Assembly (NCBI GenBank): GCA_002348315.1
Contig: DEAW01000007.1
Location: 1 to 24,674 of the forward strand
Direction of reading: 5' to 3'
DNA from: Planctomycetaceae bacterium UBA2972
GTDB lineage: Bacteria > Planctomycetota > Planctomycetia > Pirellulales > Pirellulaceae
DNA length: 24,674 bases
Shown here: one piece after another, positions 23,777 through 24,674 of the stretch
How the letters are laid out: each line of letters opens with the position of its first letter
How positions within the stretch are numbered: position 1 is the stretch's first letter
The notes under the pieces: model-generated
Database searches by the model: none
Seen by the model: the letters and a program-made list of their open reading frames with translations, nothing else
Told to the model about the DNA's origin: nothing
Program-made: the position numbers and the translations under genes

Positions 23777-24604
23777 TTAGGAATTCTCTGCTGCAAGGAC
23801 GCCCTTAACCAGCGTAGTTAAGCGAGGCTCCGCTTCATTTGCCACGGCAATGATTTCCTCGACATTGGCCGGCTTCAGTGCATCGGGTAAACACATATCG
23901 GTAATAATGGAAAACCCGACTACGCGAAGTCCGCAATGGACGGCGACGACGACTTCCGGAACCGTTGACATTCCGACCACGTCAGCTCCGATTGTTCTAA
24001 GGAATCTGTATTCAGCCCGGGTTTCAAGATTTGGCCCGGTGACAGCGACAAAGACACCTTTATGAGCGACGATGTCTTCTGCGCGTGCAATCGACAAAGC
24101 TCGGTCTACAAGAGCTTGCTGGTATGGTTCACACATGTCGGGGAATCGAGGGCCGAGGCGGTCGTCATTGATTCCGATGAGCGGATTATCGCCCATCAGA
24201 TTGATATGATCTTCGATTACCATAATATCGCCACAGCGATAATTGGGGTTCATTCCCCCACAGGCATTGGAGACCACGAGCAACTCAGCGCCTAAAGCTT
24301 TCATGACCCGAACCGGTAGGGTAATCATTTTAAGAGGGTAGCCTTCATACATATGCATGCGGCCTTCCATGGCGACAATGGGTAGGCCTGCGAGCGTGCC
24401 ACAGACGAGCCGCCCGGCATGGCTTACGGCAGTCGATTGAGGGAAGTGAGGGATATCTCCGTAGTCGATAGCGACTTCGATCTCAATTTCCTTTACGAGG
24501 CTTCCCAGTCCTGTGCCCAGGATGATACCGGCATGTGGCGTCTTATCCCACTGTTTCCTGATTTCTGCAACGGCATCTTCGATCTTGTCATGCAAATCCA
24601 GCAT
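23777..24604 (-). CDS. Purine nucleoside phosphorylase/MTA-phosphorylase-like, Asp-type paralog, 275 aa
   Basis: First gene of the tandem PNP pair. The family motifs are intact: ILGTGLGSL, HFPQSTAVSHAG, GRMHMYEGYPLKM, VSNACGGMNPNYRCGDIMV, GPNLETRAEYRF and DVVGMSTVPEVV. Two substrate-site residues differ from canonical PNP. The base-recognition Asn is Asp236 (IITDMCLPD), and the ribose-contacting His of ANHEEV is Val248 (PANVEEI). That Asp plus Val combination is the one known from 5'-methylthioadenosine phosphorylase, and in human PNP the Asn-to-Asp change is known to admit adenosine. The base-binding Glu of PNP is kept, unlike in MTAP. It may therefore use 6-aminopurine nucleosides or MTA; this is inference. 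The ATG has a strong AAGAGGA site 6 bases upstream. Confidence 0.9.
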   Translation of the reverse strand: MLDLHDKIEDAVAEIRKQWDKTPHAGIILGTGLGSLVKEIEIEVAIDYGDIPHFPQSTAVSHAGRLVCGTLAGLPIVAMEGRMHMYEGYPLKMITLPVRVMKALGAELLVVSNACGGMNPNYRCGDIMVIEDHINLMGDNPLIGINDDRLGPRFPDMCEPYQQALVDRALSIARAEDIVAHKGVFVAVTGPNLETRAEYRFLRTIGADVVGMSTVPEVVVAVHCGLRVVGFSIITDMCLPDALKPANVEEIIAVANEAEPRLTTLVKGVLAAENS

Positions 24605-24610
24605 GTTGAG

Positions 24611-24617
24611 TCCTCTT
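24611..24617 (-). promoter_or_regulatory. Strong Shine-Dalgarno before the Asp-type PNP
   Basis: AAGAGGA on the minus strand, 6 bases before ATG 24604. The second PNP gene lacks a comparable site and is probably translated by coupling. Confidence 0.65.
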
Positions 24618-24674
24618 GTTCAAGAATTACTAATCTAGAGTGTAACAGATTGATGGTTAGACCATTAGACCCGA

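Overview
The window comes from a planctomycete, probably a marine or aquatic member of class Planctomycetia. The clearest sign is the run of genes found mainly in that phylum: a DUF1549/DUF1553 protein with planctomycete-type cytochrome c motifs, a companion pre-peptidase-C (PPC) domain protein, a cytochrome-c/WD40 fusion and a secreted DUF1080 protein. Base composition looks close to 50% GC. Shine-Dalgarno sites are patchy, also as expected. I see no tRNA, rRNA, CRISPR array, insertion sequence, integrase or phage gene, so this reads as ordinary chromosome with some lineage-specific modules.

Layout: (1) 1-692 is a long gene-free leader with several inverted repeats. It is followed by the primary sigma factor gene rpoD/sigA (693-2243) and a good hairpin terminator. 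(2) 2330-8455 on the minus strand is a likely four-gene unit, aroE - bioD - glnE - FAD oxidoreductase, transcribed towards rpoD. (3) 8617-10454, also minus, holds a secreted alpha/beta hydrolase and a SAM methyltransferase 5 bp apart. (4) A divergent promoter near 10.5 kb drives a plus-strand operon (10576-17345): PPC protein, DUF1549/DUF1553 protein, cytochrome-c/WD40 protein and a small TEX30/KANL3-like hydrolase. The first three are exported and probably act together at the cell envelope; the reaction is unknown. (5) 17337-19396, minus, encodes a tungsten/molybdenum aldehyde:ferredoxin oxidoreductase preceded by its own MoaD-like sulfur carrier. (6) 19569-20579 is a secreted DUF1080 protein and 20621-21004 an opposing glyoxalase-fold (VOC) protein. 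(7) 21123-22939 is a VWA-domain lipoprotein translationally coupled to a tiny coiled-coil protein. (8) 22936-24604, minus, is a tandem pair of purine nucleoside phosphorylase paralogs.

Points most worth a second look: GlnE appears to have lost all three metal-binding carboxylates in its N-terminal (deadenylylating) domain while keeping them in the C-terminal one. The two tandem PNPs differ at the base-recognition residue (Asp versus Asn), and the first also has Val where canonical PNPs have the ribose-contacting His, which is an MTA-phosphorylase-like pair. A 10-bp perfect dyad upstream of the VOC gene includes that gene's Shine-Dalgarno. The AOR-MoaD pair implies a private route to a tungsten cofactor. 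No complete, obviously new multi-gene defence or mobile system was recognised.
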